Positions 24,765 through 33,849 of a stretch of DNA of 64,000 bases are shown here, one piece after another. The translations under genes and the position numbers were made by a program. Each line of letters opens with the position of its first letter. The first letter of the stretch is position 1. The notes under the pieces were generated by a model. It saw only the letters and a list, made by a program, of their open reading frames with translations. It ran no database searches and had not been told where the DNA came from. This DNA comes from CAWUEX02 sp038148375 (GTDB lineage Bacteria > Pseudomonadota > Alphaproteobacteria > Rhodospirillales > Rhodospirillaceae). The DNA lies in assembly GCA_038148375.1 (NCBI GenBank), contig JAYQVH010000004.1, positions 1-64,000 on the forward strand, read 5' to 3'.

Positions 24765-26156
24765 ATGAGTATCCTCAATCCCGATCAGGCCGATCTGGCC
24801 GGAGAAATCGACGTCTTGGTGATAGGGGCGGGTGGCTGCGGCCTGACCGCGGCACTCTCAGCTCATGAACACGGCGCCGAGGTCCTGGTGCTGGAGCGGG
24901 ATTCCTCCGCCCTTGGTACGACGGCGATGTCGACAGGGCTTATTCCGGGCGCCGGCAGCCGGTTTCAGACCGAGAAGGGAATTGAGGACTCGCCCGAGTT
25001 GTTCACGCAAGACATCCTCGGCAAGACGCATAACCAAACCGACGCCGAAATGGCCGCGCATCTGGCCGCAGAGTCAGCGCCGACGGTCGAGTGGCTGACC
25101 GACTCATGCAACGTGCCGCTCTCGCTTGTGACCTCGTTCGATTATCCCGGTCACAGCCGGCGGCGCATGCACGGGTCTCCCAACCGTACCGGGTCTGAGT
25201 TGATGGGCGCGCTGCACGACGCCATGGCGCGCAACAGCTTGGACATCGTGCTCGAAGCGCCGGTGACGGATTTGTTTGCCGATGCGTCCGGGCGTGTGCA
25301 CGGGGTGCGCATCACCCGCCCCGACGGCACGATCGAAGATCTGGGGTGCAAAGCTTTGGTGCTTGCGTGCTGCGGGTTCGCCGGCAGCCGCGAAATGCTA
25401 GAGGAATACATACCTGAAATCGTCGAGGCGGAGTTTTTCGGCCACCCCGGCAACAAAGGCGATGCCATCCGCTGGGGCCGCGATCTCGGCGCCGCGGTCG
25501 GCGACATTCACTCCTACCAGGGTCATGGCGGGCTCGCCTACGGACAGGGCGTGCCGATCCTGTGGGCGCACATCATGGAAGGCGGCTTTCAGGTCAACGC
25601 GGAGGGCAAACGCTTTTCCAACGAAGCGAAAGGCTATTCGGAGCAGGCCGTGCAGATCGTCGCCCAGCCCGGTCATTTCGCGTGGAGCATCTATGATGAG
25701 CGCTGCCACGAAATCATGAAAGAATTCGACGATTATCACGATGCGCTGAAAGCCGATTGCATCCGCAAGGCCGACACGCTCGACGAGCTGGTCAAGATCA
25801 CCAAACTGCCGGGCACGCTGAAGGACACGGTTGCCGACGTGGCGGCGATGACCCGCGGCGAAAAAGAGGATCCGCTGGGGCGTAACTTCACCGGCCATCC
25901 GGAACTGGCGGCGCCGTATTACGCCGTTAAAGTCAGTGCCGCGCTGTTCCACACGCAAGGCGGCTTGATCGTTGACGGCAACGGTCAGGTTAAACGCGAA
26001 GACGGCGTGCTGCTGCCCAACCTGTTTGCCGGAGGCGGAGCAGCGCGGGGGATTTCGGGGCCGGGCGCGGACGGCTACATGGCCGGCAACGGCTTGCTCA
26101 CGGCCACCGCGTTCGGACGTCTCGCCGGACGTGCTGCCGCCAAACTTGTGCGCTAA
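24765..26156 (+). CDS. FAD-binding dehydrogenase (fumarate reductase/ketosteroid dehydrogenase-like)
   Basis: The 463-residue protein is a family 2 FAD-binding oxidoreductase. Features are the N-terminal DVLVIGAGGCGLTAALSAHEHG fold, a GTTAMSTGLIPGAGS loop, the substrate-domain segment with GGFQVNAEGKRFSNEAKGY, and the C-terminal GGLIVDGNGQV and LFAGGGAARGISG...GNGLLTATAFGRLAG, which bind FAD. It is shorter than periplasmic fumarate reductases and has no signal, so it is cytoplasmic. Family reactions include reduction of fumarate-like enoates and dehydrogenation of ketosteroids; the target cannot be stated. It begins 100 bases after the binding-protein gene and is followed 40 bases later by an MFS gene, so an uptake-and-oxidation unit is plausible. 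Confidence 0.88.
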   Translation: MSILNPDQADLAGEIDVLVIGAGGCGLTAALSAHEHGAEVLVLERDSSALGTTAMSTGLIPGAGSRFQTEKGIEDSPELFTQDILGKTHNQTDAEMAAHLAAESAPTVEWLTDSCNVPLSLVTSFDYPGHSRRRMHGSPNRTGSELMGALHDAMARNSLDIVLEAPVTDLFADASGRVHGVRITRPDGTIEDLGCKALVLACCGFAGSREMLEEYIPEIVEAEFFGHPGNKGDAIRWGRDLGAAVGDIHSYQGHGGLAYGQGVPILWAHIMEGGFQVNAEGKRFSNEAKGYSEQAVQIVAQPGHFAWSIYDERCHEIMKEFDDYHDALKADCIRKADTLDELVKITKLPGTLKDTVADVAAMTRGEKEDPLGRNFTGHPELAAPYYAVKVSAALFHTQGGLIVDGNGQVKREDGVLLPNLFAGGGAARGISGPGADGYMAGNGLLTATAFGRLAGRAAAKLVR

Positions 26157-26196
26157 GATCGTGCAGCAGATCAAAATGGGGATTGGGGACTTGTAG

Positions 26197-27432
26197 ATGT
26201 CATCGTTTTCGGAATTTCGCACCGGCTGGCGTCCGCTGATCGGTGCCATCGTCGGCGTCGGCTCGGGTCTCACCGGGATCGTGTTTTACACCCACGGCGT
26301 GTTCGTTGTGCCGATCACCGGAGAATTCGGATGGAGCCGGGGGGCGGCCCAGTTTGCGTTCTCTTTCGTTATGATCAGCGCGGCGTTGACCGGCCCGATC
26401 GTCGGCTCCCTGACCGACAAGTACGGTGCCCGTGCCCTGGCATTGAGTGGGGTATTCGCGCTCAGCCTGACGTTTGCCGCGCTATCGTTCACGACGGACA
26501 ACATTCTCGTTTATTACGCGCTGTGGATCGTCATGTCCGTCGCCGCCGCCGGAACCTTTCCTGTCACCTGGACGCGGGGCGTTAACACCTGGTTTGATTC
26601 CAACCGCGGTCTCGCCCTCGGTCTGACCATGATGGGGACCGGCTTGGTCGCCGCGGCCGGGCCGGTCTATGCCGCCTGGCTGATCGAGAGCTTCGGCTGG
26701 CGCGACGCGTACCGGGCGATCGGCGCGACTCTGCTCGTCTTCGCGTTTCCCGTCGCCTACCTATTCTTCCGCGAGCGCGGCGTGTCGCCGGACACCGGCG
26801 CGCATTCGCCCTCGAACCATGGAGTGCCACTGCGCGCAGCGTTGAGCGACTACCGCTTTTGGGCCATGGGTATCGGGCTGTTGTTTGTCTGTTACGGCGT
26901 AGCCGGCTTGATCTCGAACCTGGTGCCGATGTTGATCGACAAAGGCTATCCCGCCACCGAAGCCGCATCCTACGCCGGCTTCGTCGGGCTGATGGTGATC
27001 GTCGGACGCCTCGTGGTCGGATACCTGGTCGATCGCGTGTGGGCGCCTCTCATTGCCGCGATCTTCCTGATTCTACCCGCCGTGTCCTGCCTGCTGCTCG
27101 CCCAGGACCAGCCAGCGCCGATATTGATTTCCATCGCCGCGCTTCTGGTCGGACTCGCCGCCGGGGCGGAGCTGGACTTGATCGCCTATCTCACCAGCCG
27201 CTACTTCGGCATTAAGCACTACGGCAAGGTCTACGGTGCGCAGTTTGTGTTTTTCGCCGTCGGCTCCGGGGCCGCGCCGGCGATCTTCGGCTGGTCTCAG
27301 GATGTCACCGGCAGTTATGCGTTGATCCTGTATTCTACGGCAGGGCTATTTGTGATCGGCGCGCTGTTGATGTTGGCGCTCGGAAAGTATCCGGAGTTCG
27401 GTACCGCTAAAGCGGTGACGGAAACCGCTTAG
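26197..27432 (+). CDS. MFS transporter
   Basis: The 411-residue protein has about 12 hydrophobic helices in two six-helix halves, with a polar break near residue 190-205 (FRERGVSPDTGAHSPSNHG). The family loop between helices 2 and 3 is visible as GSLTDKYGARAL, and its counterpart in the second half as GYLVDRVWAP. The arrangement resembles the monocarboxylate/oxalate-formate group, which moves small organic acids by proton coupling. It follows the FAD dehydrogenase closely, so its cargo may be the substrate or product of that enzyme. Its stop codon overlaps the 3' end of the convergent small membrane protein gene by four bases. Confidence 0.9.
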   Translation: MSSFSEFRTGWRPLIGAIVGVGSGLTGIVFYTHGVFVVPITGEFGWSRGAAQFAFSFVMISAALTGPIVGSLTDKYGARALALSGVFALSLTFAALSFTTDNILVYYALWIVMSVAAAGTFPVTWTRGVNTWFDSNRGLALGLTMMGTGLVAAAGPVYAAWLIESFGWRDAYRAIGATLLVFAFPVAYLFFRERGVSPDTGAHSPSNHGVPLRAALSDYRFWAMGIGLLFVCYGVAGLISNLVPMLIDKGYPATEAASYAGFVGLMVIVGRLVVGYLVDRVWAPLIAAIFLILPAVSCLLLAQDQPAPILISIAALLVGLAAGAELDLIAYLTSRYFGIKHYGKVYGAQFVFFAVGSGAAPAIFGWSQDVTGSYALILYSTAGLFVIGALLMLALGKYPEFGTAKAVTETA

Positions 27433-27641
27433 GCAGCCGCGGCGTCTGTCATTGCCGCGCGCGGGCCGAAGATCAGGGTGTAGACGTAGGCCACAGCCAG
27501 CCACACCGGCAGCGCGATCAGGAAGGCGGGAATGATGCCGACCGAGTTGAAAACGATGGCCGTGAGAATGACGCCTGCGATGATGTATAGGAAATCGACG
27601 ATCACGCGTCCGATACCCTTAATAAATTTCCAAATCCACAT
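27429..27641 (-). CDS. Small inner-membrane protein (70 residues)
   Basis: The product has two hydrophobic segments (about 12-32, VIVDFLYIIAGVILTAIVF, and 33-57, GIIPAFLIALPVWLAVAYVYT) separated by a short turn, and an Ala-rich tail. The ATG is preceded by GAGGG five bases upstream, which supports real translation. I recognise no family. It faces the MFS gene tail to tail and shares four bases with it. A role as a small membrane accessory protein is only a guess. Confidence 0.65.
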   Translation of the reverse strand: MWIWKFIKGIGRVIVDFLYIIAGVILTAIVFNSVGIIPAFLIALPVWLAVAYVYTLIFGPRAAMTDAAAA

Positions 27642-27788
27642 GGCACCCTCGGTGTTGCACGGTCAAACCAAAACGACGCCGTATGCATAGCCAATTCGCA
27701 CCCGGTTTCCAAGGGGAACCCTTAACCTTGGATGACGCCGCCGCTTGGGACCGCTAAACTGTCCCCAAACCTGAACTGGAGACCGTTC

Positions 27789-28691
27789 ATGATCCGTATA
27801 TTCTTCGCGCTTGTCACAGTTGCGCTCGCCGCACCCGCGCAGGCCGAACCGGAATTCCAAATCATCGAAGGCTACGGCGGCGTGCCGCTGAACGTGATGA
27901 CTGAAGGCGACCCCTCCAAACCGCCGATTCTGTTCATCCACGGCATGGCTCAGGCCGCCAATGTGTTCCGTCTGCAGTTTGAATCCGACCTTGCCGACGA
28001 ATTTTATCTCGTGGCCTTCGACATGCGCGGCCATGGACTGTCGGGTAAGCCGTGGGATCCGGAAATGCTTCAGCCGTCGCAGCCGTGGGCTGGCGATGTA
28101 GCGGCCGTCATCGCGGTCACCGGACTGGAAAAGCCGGTCATCGTCGGCTGGTCTTACGGCGGATATGTCGTGTCCGATTATGTCAGGCACTACGGAACGG
28201 ATAATATCTCCGGTATCAACCTCGTCGGTTCACTCGGCGGTTTGGTGCCGCGCTCGCCGTTCCCGCAGACGCCAGAAATGGAAAAAATCATGGAGAATTC
28301 GGCCAGATCGCGGTCGATGAATCTGTTCGACAACGTCGTTTCCGCGCAAAACACGGCCGCCGGATTTTATACGGATACGATGACGCAGATGGACAAGGAT
28401 GCGCAGGTCGCCATGGGCCTGATGATACCTTCTTATGTGCGCCGCGGGTTTATCGGACGCGACCTCGACAACACGGACATCGTCGATCGGATTGACGTAC
28501 CGGTGCTGCTGACACGCGGGTCGGAAGACCTTGTCATGCCTGCGAACGACACCGAAGTGGCGATGAATAACCTGCCCGATCCTGAGTTCTCTCTCTATCC
28601 GGATACGGCGCACCTCCCGTTCTTCCAACGTCCAGACCGTTACAATCAGGAGCTGCGGGCCTTCGCGGAGCGCGTGCACGGCATCGACTAA
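27789..28691 (+). CDS. Exported alpha/beta hydrolase
   Basis: The 300-residue protein has a Sec signal (FFALVTVALAAPAQA) and a classical alpha/beta hydrolase body: ILFIHGMAQAA for the oxyanion hole, DMRGHGLSGKPW, the nucleophile elbow GWSYGG (Ser), an acid in RGSEDLVMP and the His in DTAHLPFFQRP. Members include lipases, esterases, haloperoxidase-like enzymes and epoxide hydrolases; the canonical Ser elbow favours an esterase. The ATG at 27789 starts the signal peptide; the frame is open from 27732. The stop TAA is one base before the ATG of the TPR glycosyltransferase, suggesting co-transcription. Confidence 0.9.
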   Translation: MIRIFFALVTVALAAPAQAEPEFQIIEGYGGVPLNVMTEGDPSKPPILFIHGMAQAANVFRLQFESDLADEFYLVAFDMRGHGLSGKPWDPEMLQPSQPWAGDVAAVIAVTGLEKPVIVGWSYGGYVVSDYVRHYGTDNISGINLVGSLGGLVPRSPFPQTPEMEKIMENSARSRSMNLFDNVVSAQNTAAGFYTDTMTQMDKDAQVAMGLMIPSYVRRGFIGRDLDNTDIVDRIDVPVLLTRGSEDLVMPANDTEVAMNNLPDPEFSLYPDTAHLPFFQRPDRYNQELRAFAERVHGID

Positions 28692-28692
28692 T

Positions 28693-30753
28693 ATGCCGCT
28701 ATCGCTCGCCGACTGCGCCGCGCTGTACAACGCCGGGGACTTCGCGGCAGCCGAGGTGGGTGCCGCGGCGCTTCTTGAATCGGAGCCCCAAAACCTAAAG
28801 GCCAAAAGTCTCTGGGCGGCTGCCGCCGTGGAATGCGGAAAGATCGACGCTGGTGTGACGGCAATGCGCGAGGTTTTGGCGACCGGCGCTGACACCGGCC
28901 TTATCGTCAACTTGGCGTCCCGTGTCTTTGTCGGTGCGGGAGTGTGGGACGAGGCCGCGACGCAACTGCGCCGATTGCTCACGCTCGACCCGCAGGATAC
29001 CGGGGCCCAGGAAATGCTTGCGAGCGTTCTAACCTCGCAGCGGGCGTACGGCGAAGCGCTAGGCGTATACGACGATCTCGCCGCACGTGGACAGCGGCAC
29101 TACGGCGTTCAGCGCGGAACGCTCCATTGGCAGCTGGGCGCCTATGAAACAGCTGCGAGCCTGTTGGGGCAGCACCTCGAAACGGATCCCGGCGACGCCC
29201 GCGCGCTCAATCAACTCGGGTTGGTGCGCAAATCTCAACAGCGGTTCGACGACGCATTGGCGCTGTTCGCGTGCGCCGTTGAGGCGAAACCAGGTTACGA
29301 GCGCGCCATTACGAATCTGGCCGTGACCCATCACGAATGCGGCAGCGCGGATGCCGGGCGCGCGGCGCTCGACACACTGCCTCACGAGCTGCCGCGGGCC
29401 CGCATCGCGTTTCTCAAGGCGATGATGCTGCCCGTGGTGCTGGAGTCGGCGGACGAGATTTCCGGTTTGCGGCAGCGGTTTGCGGATGATTTGCATACCG
29501 CGGCGGCCTGCGCAGACGGTATCGCCGATCCGCTGAACGAGATCGGTCTGATCCAGTTTCACTTGGCATACCAGGCGCAGGACGACCGGGACTTGCAGTC
29601 CCAGGCAGCGCAAACGCTTCTCAAACTCTGTCCCGAACTCGCATACACCGCGCCCGAATTTGCCGACGCTCCGGATGGGCGCCCCATTCGCGTAGGGTTC
29701 GTCTCCACCAATCTGCGCTTTCATACGGTCGGCTACCTTAATCTCGGCTTTCTCACGTATCTCGACCGGTCACGCTTTGAGGTTACCCTGGTGTCGCTGG
29801 CATATGACGGGGATGAGATGTACGGACAGATGGCGACGGCGGCGGACCACGTCCTCACCATCCCGCGTGACCTTGGCCGCGCACGCGAAATCATAGCGGG
29901 CGGCAAATTCGATATCCTGTTCTATCCGGACATCGGCATGGAAGCCCTGACCTATTACCTCGCCTTCGCCCGGCTGGCGCCGGTGCAGGCTGTCTCATGG
30001 GGGCATCCGGTGACCACCGGTATCCCGAATATAGATTACTTTGTTTCCTGCGACGCCATGGAGCCAGGGGGCTCAGACGAGCACTACACCGAAACGCTGG
30101 TCCGTCTGCCCGACGCCGGCGGACATTACATACGACCTCTCGCGCCCGACGGTGTCTTTAACCGTGCAGAGTATGGTCTACCGGATAATGCGCCGCTGCT
30201 TGCCTGTCCGCAGAGCTGTTTCAAATTCCATCCCGACTTTGACGCTCTACTCAAGAGCATTCTCGAAGGCGCTCCGCGGGCGCATCTCGCCTTGCTCAAT
30301 GGTGTGCCCGAGTCCACCAGTGCGTTGCTGGAGACACGCCTGAAGCGAACATTGGGTGCGTGCGCATCGCGCGTGCATTTTATCGGGCCGCTCGCACACA
30401 CGGATTTTCTTAGCCTGGTGAGAGACGCAGACGCCGTGCTCGACATTCCGCAGTGGTCCGGCGGGCGCAGCGGCTACGAAGCGCTGGCCATGGGCGCGCC
30501 GGTCGTGCATTTGCCGGGCGAATTCATGCGCGGACGGCACACGGCTGCGTTTTATAAAGTTATGGGCGTCGATGAGTGTATTGCCGCAGACGAGACCGAG
30601 TATGTCGACATCGCAGTGCGTCTGGTGACCGACAAATCCTTTCAGGGGCGGGTCAAGCAGCGCATCGCCGAACACGCGGCACACCTGTTTGAACGCATGG
30701 AGCCGGTGCGCGCGCTTGAAAAATTTTTCGAGGACGCGGTCGTTAAACTTTGA
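28693..30753 (+). CDS. TPR protein with GT41 (O-GlcNAc transferase/SPINDLY-like) domain
   Basis: The 686-residue product has degenerate tetratricopeptide repeats in the first about 230 residues (such as ALNQLGLVRKSQQRFDDALALFACAVEAKP), then a GT41-type domain (about 330-686). The domain is recognised by IRVGFVSTNLRFHTVGY, VSWGHPVTTGIPNIDYFVSC, QSCFKFHPDFDALLKSIL and the donor-side motif GGRSGYEALAMGAPVVHLPG. Eukaryotic relatives are O-GlcNAc or O-fucose transferases; bacterial ones glycosylate adhesins, flagellins or other proteins. No signal peptide is present, so the protein is cytoplasmic. The upstream hydrolase ends one base before. Its 3' end overlaps the convergent MATE gene by 11 bases. 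Confidence 0.88.
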   Translation: MPLSLADCAALYNAGDFAAAEVGAAALLESEPQNLKAKSLWAAAAVECGKIDAGVTAMREVLATGADTGLIVNLASRVFVGAGVWDEAATQLRRLLTLDPQDTGAQEMLASVLTSQRAYGEALGVYDDLAARGQRHYGVQRGTLHWQLGAYETAASLLGQHLETDPGDARALNQLGLVRKSQQRFDDALALFACAVEAKPGYERAITNLAVTHHECGSADAGRAALDTLPHELPRARIAFLKAMMLPVVLESADEISGLRQRFADDLHTAAACADGIADPLNEIGLIQFHLAYQAQDDRDLQSQAAQTLLKLCPELAYTAPEFADAPDGRPIRVGFVSTNLRFHTVGYLNLGFLTYLDRSRFEVTLVSLAYDGDEMYGQMATAADHVLTIPRDLGRAREIIAGGKFDILFYPDIGMEALTYYLAFARLAPVQAVSWGHPVTTGIPNIDYFVSCDAMEPGGSDEHYTETLVRLPDAGGHYIRPLAPDGVFNRAEYGLPDNAPLLACPQSCFKFHPDFDALLKSILEGAPRAHLALLNGVPESTSALLETRLKRTLGACASRVHFIGPLAHTDFLSLVRDADAVLDIPQWSGGRSGYEALAMGAPVVHLPGEFMRGRHTAAFYKVMGVDECIAADETEYVDIAVRLVTDKSFQGRVKQRIAEHAAHLFERMEPVRALEKFFEDAVVKL

Positions 30754-32091
30754 TGTTTTGCCAGTTGCCGAACTGCCAGACCCCGGCAAAGATCGCCGTG
30801 GTCAGGAAGCGGTAGGTGATGAACCACGCCCACACGCCCATGAGGCCCCAGCCGAGCACCGGTCCGACGACATAGGCGAGCGGCAGGAACACAAGCCATT
30901 GCAGGCCGATCGAAAGTTTGGCGACCATTTTGGCGGCACCGGCACCTTGCAGGCCGTTCAGCAGAATCATGGAGATCGCGCCTCAAACCAGATCGTCAGA
31001 CCAACCAGCATGAGCGGCGGGCAGGCGAGCGCAATCACGTCTGGATCGGTCAGGAAGATCGCCAGAATGGGATCGGGAAACAGCACCATCGGCAGCCCCA
31101 GCACACCCATCACCACGACGCCGAGTTTGACGACGTCCCAGCCCCAGGCCTTGGCGTCCTCGGGATGGCCGCGCCCCAGCGCCTGACCCACCAACGAGGC
31201 GCAGGCAATGCCGAGCCCAAGCCCGGGCAGGAAGGCGGTCTGCGAGACGTTCATCAGGACGTTGGCGGCGGCGAGTTCCGCAGAACCGATCTTGCCGATG
31301 ATCACGAACAGCGCCGTGAACCTGGCGGCAAAGAAGAATTGCTGGATCGAGGCCGGGATTGAGATCTTCAGGATATTCACCAGTGTTTCTTTGCGCGGCA
31401 GCCGGTCGAGGAAGCCGCGGTCGCGTGCCAGGTGCCAGGCTTGGGTCGCGTACAACGCGGTGCCCACAAAAATCGAGATGGTCGTCGCGATGCCTGCGCC
31501 TTCGGCGCCCAGCGCCGGTGCGCCGAGGTTGCCGAAGATCAAGACCCAGTTCAGGAAGATGTTGGTGATGTGCATGATCACCAGCGTGCGCATGTAGACC
31601 ATCGACATGCTGATGCCGTTCCAGAAACCGCGGAACGCGTAGTTCATGGCGATGGCGATGGTGCCGAGGATGCGCGCCTGCAGGTAGGGCACGCCATCGT
31701 CCACGACCGCCGGGTCATCGACCAGCAGTGGAAAACCGTAGGGAGCGACCACATACAGCACCACTGTCAGCGGCAAAACTATCACCAGGGCCAGGAACAA
31801 TCCGCCGTTCAGGGGGACCGCCGTTTCGGCGTCTTTGCCTTCGCCTTTGCGGCGCGAGGAGATGGCTTGAACGCCGGTGCCAAGCCCAAGCACGACGGCA
31901 ATCAACATGAAGTTCGTGAAACTGGCGATGCCGACGGCGGCCAGGGCGTCGGGCCCCACGCGCCCGACCATCGCCGTGTCGACCAAATTCAGAATGTTCT
32001 GCGAGACCATGCCGCCGACAATCGGCAGAGCGAGGGTCAGGATGGTCTTCAGCCGCCCGGTCGGCAGGGGGTGGTGGGCGGCGTCGGTCAT
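30743..32091 (-). pseudogene. MATE-family efflux transporter, split by a single-base frameshift
   Basis: Two adjacent frames together make one MATE transporter of about 449 residues. The larger frame (30967-32091) gives 374 residues with signatures ILTLALPIVGGMVSQNIL, GVQAISSRRKGEG and GLGLGIACASLVGQALGRG, and stops after GLTIWFEARSP. The smaller (30743-30970) carries the missing last helices, MILLNGLQGAGAAKMVAK onward. A one-base insertion in GAGGCGCG near 30981-30988 restores FEA-A-I-S-M-I-L-L, the expected MATE continuation. The pump would export cationic drugs or metabolites by Na+ or H+ exchange. Whether this is a real inactivating change or a sequencing or assembly error cannot be decided here. 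Confidence 0.82.
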
Positions 32092-32289
32092 GAACGGTCC
32101 TGGCAGGGACTGACGGTCACCCGCATTCTACGACAGATTGCGGATCGTGGATTTGACAAGCTTGTGATCGGCTTAATCGGCGGTTTCTTCCACGTACATG
32201 GTTTGACTGCCGAATTCAGCCCTTTCCGCCATTGACGTCCTGGACCCGGTCAGGCGTACCATACCCGTCTGGAGTGGGGAGGGACGGAC

Positions 32290-33849
32290 ATGATCAAGAC
32301 ACTGGCCGGGATATTCGTTGTGGTTGCGGCGTTGGCCTTGAGCGGTGGCGCGCGGGCGGCCGGAGATGCCGACTGCACGGCGCTGCGAACGGCAGACTTT
32401 TCAGGCATCCTCGATGCGCCGACGCACTTGATGTCCGTGCGCGCGGTCGATGCGGCAAACGGTGTGCCGGCCTATTGTCAGGTCAAAGGGTATGTCGCCT
32501 CTGCTGTCGAATTTGAACTGCGCCTGCCGCTCGACACTTGGAACGGCAAGTTTCTCAAACGCGGCTGCGGCGGATTCTGCGGCACGGTGTTCAGTTCCAC
32601 CTGCGACAATCACCTCAAGGACGGTTACGCCTGCCTCGCCAGCGATATGGGGCACACGTCCACGGCCCTCGACGGCAAATGGGCGTACAACGACCTCGAA
32701 GCAGAGATCGATTTCGGTTATCGCGCCACCCATGTCACGGCCAAGGCCGGCAAAGCCATAACCGAAGCGTTTTATGACCGCGCGCCGCAGCGCTCCTATT
32801 TCATGGGCTGTTCCACCGGCGGCCGCCAGGGTCTGGTGGAAGCGCAGCGCTTTCCTTACGACTTCGATGGCATTGTCGCCGGTGCTCCGGTGATCGACGA
32901 GACCGGGGCCGGCATGCAACTGATCTGGACCGTCGCCGCCAACCGCGACAAGGACGGCAATCAGATTCTGCCGGCCAGTAAGCTGCCGATGATTCACGAT
33001 GCCGTCATCGAAAAGTGCGACATGAACGACGGCATTGAAGATGGTCTGATCGGCGATGCCCGCGATTGCGACTTCCAGCCGAGCGAACTGCAATGTCTCG
33101 GCCGTGACCGCGACAACTGTCTCACGTCCGAACAGATTGACGTCGTGAATAAAATTTACGCCGGACCGTCAAACTCGAATGGTGACGCACTTTATACGGG
33201 CGGCGCACAGCGCGGCTCCGAGCTCAATTGGGCCCACAACTACATCAGCGAGGACGGCGGGCCGACCGTTTATGACCGCATGATCGGTGATCTGTGGCGC
33301 TACATGGGTTTCATGCCCGATGCGGGCCCGGCCTGGCAGCCCGCCGACTTCGATTTTGATGAGGACTACAAACGCGTCGGTTTGATGGAGGCGATCTACA
33401 CCGGCTCGAACCCGGATCTGCGCAAATATAAAGCCCGCGGCGGCAAAATTATCTCCTATCAGGGCTGGGACGATCAGTCGGTGGTGCCGCTTAATGTTGT
33501 CGACTATTACGACACCGTCACCAACACCATGGGTGGGCTTGAACAGACACAAGACTTTTTCCGTCTGTTCATGATCCCGGGCATGGATCACTGTTCCGGC
33601 GGCGCCGGGGCCTACGCCATCGATTACCTCGCTCATCTTGAAGAGTGGGTGGAAAACGGCGCCGCGCCCGACAAACTTATCGGCGTACACCCAAAAGAAG
33701 GGGGACTGGACAGTTTCGGCACGGATCTGCCGCTGGCCGACGACGAGATCGAATTCAGCCGTCCGTCGTTCGCCTACCCGCTGAAAGCGCGCTACGACGG
33801 CGCGGGCGACCCCAACAGCGCAGACAGCTTTGTCGCGGTCCAGCCTTAA
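32290..33849 (+). CDS. Exported tannase/feruloyl esterase family protein
   Basis: The 519-residue protein has a Sec signal (AGIFVVVAALALSGGARA) and all marks of the tannase family: NGKFLKRGCGGFCG, the nucleophile elbow MGCSTGGRQGL (Ser), an Asp in SYQGWDDQSV and a His in PGMDHCSGG. The CS...HC pair forms the family disulfide that joins the nucleophile and His. A calcium-type lid with Asp/Cys-rich EKCDMNDGIEDGL is also typical. Members hydrolyse galloyl, feruloyl or related aromatic esters, and MHETase belongs here, so periplasmic aromatic-ester breakdown is likely. Its stop overlaps that of convergent cysNC by four bases. Confidence 0.93.
   Translation: MIKTLAGIFVVVAALALSGGARAAGDADCTALRTADFSGILDAPTHLMSVRAVDAANGVPAYCQVKGYVASAVEFELRLPLDTWNGKFLKRGCGGFCGTVFSSTCDNHLKDGYACLASDMGHTSTALDGKWAYNDLEAEIDFGYRATHVTAKAGKAITEAFYDRAPQRSYFMGCSTGGRQGLVEAQRFPYDFDGIVAGAPVIDETGAGMQLIWTVAANRDKDGNQILPASKLPMIHDAVIEKCDMNDGIEDGLIGDARDCDFQPSELQCLGRDRDNCLTSEQIDVVNKIYAGPSNSNGDALYTGGAQRGSELNWAHNYISEDGGPTVYDRMIGDLWRYMGFMPDAGPAWQPADFDFDEDYKRVGLMEAIYTGSNPDLRKYKARGGKIISYQGWDDQSVVPLNVVDYYDTVTNTMGGLEQTQDFFRLFMIPGMDHCSGGAGAYAIDYLAHLEEWVENGAAPDKLIGVHPKEGGLDSFGTDLPLADDEIEFSRPSFAYPLKARYDGAGDPNSADSFVAVQP

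Noticed and set aside
30743..30970. Independent 75-residue membrane gene
   Set aside because: It is the missing C-terminus of the MATE pump and joins it by one base.
31432..32235. Long plus-strand frame opposite the MATE gene
   Set aside because: It is rich in His, Asp and Gln in the way of antisense frames, and the opposite strand is clearly a MATE transporter.
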